Shown here: in pieces, positions 5,717 through 7,333 of the stretch
Layout of the letters: every line of letters starts with the position of its first letter
Position numbering within the stretch: position 1 is the stretch's first letter
Assembly: GCA_003566475.1 (NCBI GenBank)
Contig: PXDE01000194.1
Span: forward strand, 1-7,333
Direction of reading: 5' to 3'
Source of the DNA: PVC group bacterium
GTDB taxonomy: Bacteria; Verrucomicrobiota; Kiritimatiellia; SS1-B-03-39; PXDE01
DNA length: 7,333 nucleotides
The notes under the pieces: generated by a model
The model's input: only the letters and a program-made list of their open reading frames with translations
Told to the model about the DNA's origin: nothing
Database searches by the model: none
Position numbers and translations under genes: made by a program

Positions 5717-7045
5717 TCAGCCCCGGATCAGGGCCAGCACCTCGTCCCGCCGTGCGGCCATGGTGGCCTCGTCACGGGCCTCCAGGTTGAGGCGGATCAG
5801 GGGCTCGGTGTTGGAGGCGCGGACGTTGAACCACCAGTCCGGGTACTCCACGGACAGGCCGTCGAGCTTGTACACCCGGCCATCCTGGTACGACTCCTCC
5901 AGGCGTTTCAGCACCGCGCCCGCATCGGCCACCGTGCTGTTGATCTCGCCGCTGGCCGAGTACTTGCGCAAGGGGGCCACCAGCTCCGAGAGCTTCTGCC
6001 CGGTATGCGCGACGAGGGCGGCCACGTGGAGCACCGCGAGCGCGGAGCTTTCCGTGGTGTAGTTGTCCTTGAAGTAATAGTGCCCGGACAGCTCGCCCGC
6101 GAACACCGCGTCCTGCTCGCGCATCTGGGCCTTGATGAAGGCATGCCCCACCCGCGACTGGAATGGCCGGCCGCCGTTGGCCTCGATGACCTCCTTCACT
6201 GCCCAGCTCGACCGCAGGTCGTAGAAGATGGCCGCGCCCGGATGCGTCTCCAGCAGGGACTCCGCGATAAGGGCGGTGATGAGGTCCATGGCGATGATGC
6301 GGCCGGTCTCGTCGGTGAACCCCACCCGATCCGCATCCCCGTCGAAGGCGATGCCGAAATCGTAGGTTCCGGACCGGATCTTGTGCTGCAGAGCCTCGTA
6401 CGTCTCCTCCAGCAGGGGGTTGGCCTCGTGGTTGGGGAAGGTGCCGTCGAGGGTGTCGAAGAGGGGGTCGAGCTTCAGGTTGGGCACGGCCCGGAACACC
6501 TCGGCCTCCACGATGCCCATGGCGTTGGCGTAGTCCACGGCCAGGGTCAGCTCGCGGTCCACCGAGACCAAGCCCGCGATATGGTCGCGGTAGGCGGAGC
6601 GGATGTCGTGGGTCGTCACCGAGCCCGGCGTGGCGGCGGGAGGCGCGAAAGCCTCCTCCTGCACGATGCGCTCGAGGTCGGCGATCCCAGTGGCCCCGCT
6701 GATGGGGATGGCCTGCTCGCGGCAGAGCTTGAATCCGTTCCATTCGCCGGGGTTGTGGCTGGCCGTGATCATGATCGAGGCGTCGGCCCCCAGCGAGCCG
6801 TTGGCGTAGTAGGTCATGGGGGTGGACACGACGCCGACGTCGATTACGTCCGCGCCCTGCCCGGTGAGGCCCCGGGCCAGGGCCTGGAACAGGGGGTCCG
6901 AATGCGGCCGCATGTCGCGCCCGACCACCACCTTGCGGCAGCCGAGAAAGGTCACGAAGGCCCGGCCGAACTTCTCGGCCAGATCCTCGTTCAGGGTGTC
7001 GCCGTAGATGCCCCGGATGTCGTACGCCTTGAAAATGCCGGCCAT
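5717..7045 (-). CDS. Phosphomannomutase/phosphoglucomutase (alpha-D-phosphohexomutase family)
   Basis: The protein is 442 residues from the ATG at 7045, a normal length for bacterial ManB/AlgC-type enzymes. It interconverts hexose-6-phosphate and hexose-1-phosphate (mannose and/or glucose) via a phosphoserine. Visible motifs: KAYDIRG (6-12); active-site TASHNP with Ser96; metal loop DGDADR (Asp235, Asp237, Asp239); sugar-specificity loop GELSGH (317-322, usually GEMSGH); phosphate-binding RASNTEP (409-415). I chose 7045 because MAGIFKAYDIRG is the normal family start and GGAG (plus-strand 7055-7058) lies 9 nt upstream. The longer in-frame start at 7087 adds 14 unconserved residues. It is first in the minus-strand pair, ahead of the galactokinase. 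Mannose or glucose preference cannot be settled from the sequence. Confidence 0.93.
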   Translation of the reverse strand: MAGIFKAYDIRGIYGDTLNEDLAEKFGRAFVTFLGCRKVVVGRDMRPHSDPLFQALARGLTGQGADVIDVGVVSTPMTYYANGSLGADASIMITASHNPGEWNGFKLCREQAIPISGATGIADLERIVQEEAFAPPAATPGSVTTHDIRSAYRDHIAGLVSVDRELTLAVDYANAMGIVEAEVFRAVPNLKLDPLFDTLDGTFPNHEANPLLEETYEALQHKIRSGTYDFGIAFDGDADRVGFTDETGRIIAMDLITALIAESLLETHPGAAIFYDLRSSWAVKEVIEANGGRPFQSRVGHAFIKAQMREQDAVFAGELSGHYYFKDNYTTESSALAVLHVAALVAHTGQKLSELVAPLRKYSASGEINSTVADAGAVLKRLEESYQDGRVYKLDGLSVEYPDWWFNVRASNTEPLIRLNLEARDEATMAARRDEVLALIRG

Positions 7046-7085
7046 GGTCGCTTGCTCCGAAAGGGTGGGACGTGAAGGAGCCCGC

Positions 7086-7114
7086 ATCCTACCCGCACCC
7101 GCCGGGTGAGACCA
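7086..7114 (-). promoter_or_regulatory. Promoter candidate for the mutase-galactokinase pair with an inverted repeat in the spacer
   Basis: On the minus strand, TGGTCT (7114-7109) and TAGGAT (7091-7086) are 17 nt apart and match the -35/-10 consensus at 3 of 6 and 4 of 6 positions. A start near 7079 would leave a leader of about 34 nt containing the GGAG ribosome site. The palindrome CACCCG-C-CGGGTG (7096-7108) fills most of the spacer, a place where a regulator could bind. All of this is inference from position and weak matches. Confidence 0.28.
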
Positions 7115-7129
7115 GCCTGACGGCAGGGA

Positions 7130-7164
7130 GTGGTCAGCGGTCGGCAGTCAGTGGTCAGTGCAGG
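7130..7164 (+). repeat. Heptamer tandem array (GTGGTCA type)
   Basis: Five 7-nt units run head to tail: GTGGTCA, GCGGTCG, GCAGTCA, GTGGTCA and a decayed GTGCAGG. The first and fourth are identical. The array directly precedes the palindrome at 7168. Confidence 0.6.
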
Positions 7165-7261
7165 CCGCTGGACCGCGCCGCTGCGCGGCGCGGTCCAGCC
7201 GGATAAGGGGTGAGACGGCTGGCGCGGTGTGGGATGTGCGATGTGGGATGTGGGATGTGGC
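7163..7261 (+). repeat. Composite repeat, right copy: 14-bp palindrome and hairpin sharing an arm, then a heptamer array
   Basis: GGCCGCTGG (7163-7171) opens a perfect 14-bp stem, CTGGACCGCGCCGC (7168-7181) with its complement (7185-7198), over a TGC loop. The final CCAG of the stem is also the start of CCAGCCG (7195-7201), which pairs with CGGCTGG (7216-7222) over a 14-nt loop, so the two stems compete. Five heptamers follow at 7227-7261: GTGTGGG, ATGTGCG, ATGTGGG, ATGTGGG, ATGTGGC. The layout matches the left copy at 79-149, where the first stem is much shorter. Confidence 0.75.
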
Positions 7262-7269
7262 CTTCCCGT

Positions 7270-7295
7270 GGCCCGGGGGGGCCTCCCCCCGGGCC
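7270..7295. repeat. Perfect 11-bp palindrome with 4-nt loop
   Basis: GGCCCGGGGGG (7270-7280) pairs with CCCCCCGGGCC (7285-7295) over GCCT. It follows the heptamer array by 8 nt. The structure is very stable and has no T-run on either side. It could be a palindromic repeat, or a terminator for a gene lying beyond the window. Confidence 0.6.
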
Positions 7296-7333
7296 TCTGG
7301 GAGCCCTCGCGTGGCAGGGGGCTTCTCCGACGC

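Larger units (their letters stand above)
7046..7333. other. Right non-coding spacer with palindromes and heptamer arrays
   Basis: I see no gene. The part next to the mutase holds its ribosome site and a promoter candidate. From 7130 to 7295 it is almost continuous repeat: heptamers, a 14-bp palindrome, a second hairpin, heptamers and an 11-bp palindrome. The last 38 bases show nothing I can name. Confidence 0.6.

Noticed and set aside
4266..6062. Long plus-strand open frame opposite galactokinase and the mutase
   Set aside because: It is low-complexity Gly/Arg/Pro sequence without motifs and overlaps two well-supported genes. It starts inside the repeat-rich spacer.
6005..7075. Plus-strand open frame opposite the mutase
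   Set aside because: It is a composition shadow of the conserved mutase, with no recognisable motif.
7046..7087. Upstream start of the mutase at 7087
   Set aside because: The extra 14 residues are not family-like, and the ATG at 7045 has a well-spaced GGAG and the conserved protein start.
97..7226. The whole 7-kb segment as a mobile element bounded by direct repeats
   Set aside because: The 32-nt direct repeats look like interspersed repeats in spacers. No transposase, integrase or target duplication is visible, and the genes inside are ordinary metabolic and envelope genes.

Overview
This is a GC-rich bacterial segment with four protein genes in two convergent pairs. Unusually palindrome- and repeat-rich spacers lie before, between and after them. 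The combination of a YVTN-propeller/di-heme-peroxidase lipoprotein, a TIM-barrel isomerase-like protein and degenerate short tandem arrays in the spacers suggests an environmental bacterium of the Planctomycetota/Verrucomicrobiota/Kiritimatiellota/Hydrogenedentota kind. That placement rests on general resemblance and is not secure. There is no phage, plasmid, CRISPR, rRNA or tRNA signal.

Plus-strand pair (540-3807). The first gene encodes a large lipoprotein: Ig/PKD-like domain, seven-bladed propeller, di-heme cytochrome c peroxidase/MauG-type domain and C-terminal Ig-like domain. Four bases after its stop begins a 259-residue TIM-barrel protein of the sugar phosphate isomerase/epimerase (xylose-isomerase-like) superfamily, with a GTG start. 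The spacing suggests one transcript and translational coupling, although the first product is exported and the second has no export signal.

Minus-strand pair (7045 down to 4545). A phosphomannomutase/phosphoglucomutase comes first, followed after 5 nt by a galactokinase-family GHMP kinase. Together they suggest sugar-1-phosphate metabolism: sugar activation plus hexose-phosphate interconversion for nucleotide-sugar supply or galactose use. No galT or galE is present in the window. The kinase carries a Glu-to-Asn change in its sugar-binding signature.

Spacers. The left spacer (1-539), the convergent spacer (3808-4544) and the right spacer (7046-7333) contain palindromes, heptamer tandem arrays, decamer tandem arrays and a 134-nt unit with 25-bp terminal inverted repeats. 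A composite element (two hairpins sharing one arm, followed by a heptamer array) occurs in the same orientation near both ends of the window. The spacers are the least explained part of the sequence. No canonical terminator with a U-tract was found, so the hairpins between the convergent pairs may serve as transcription ends.
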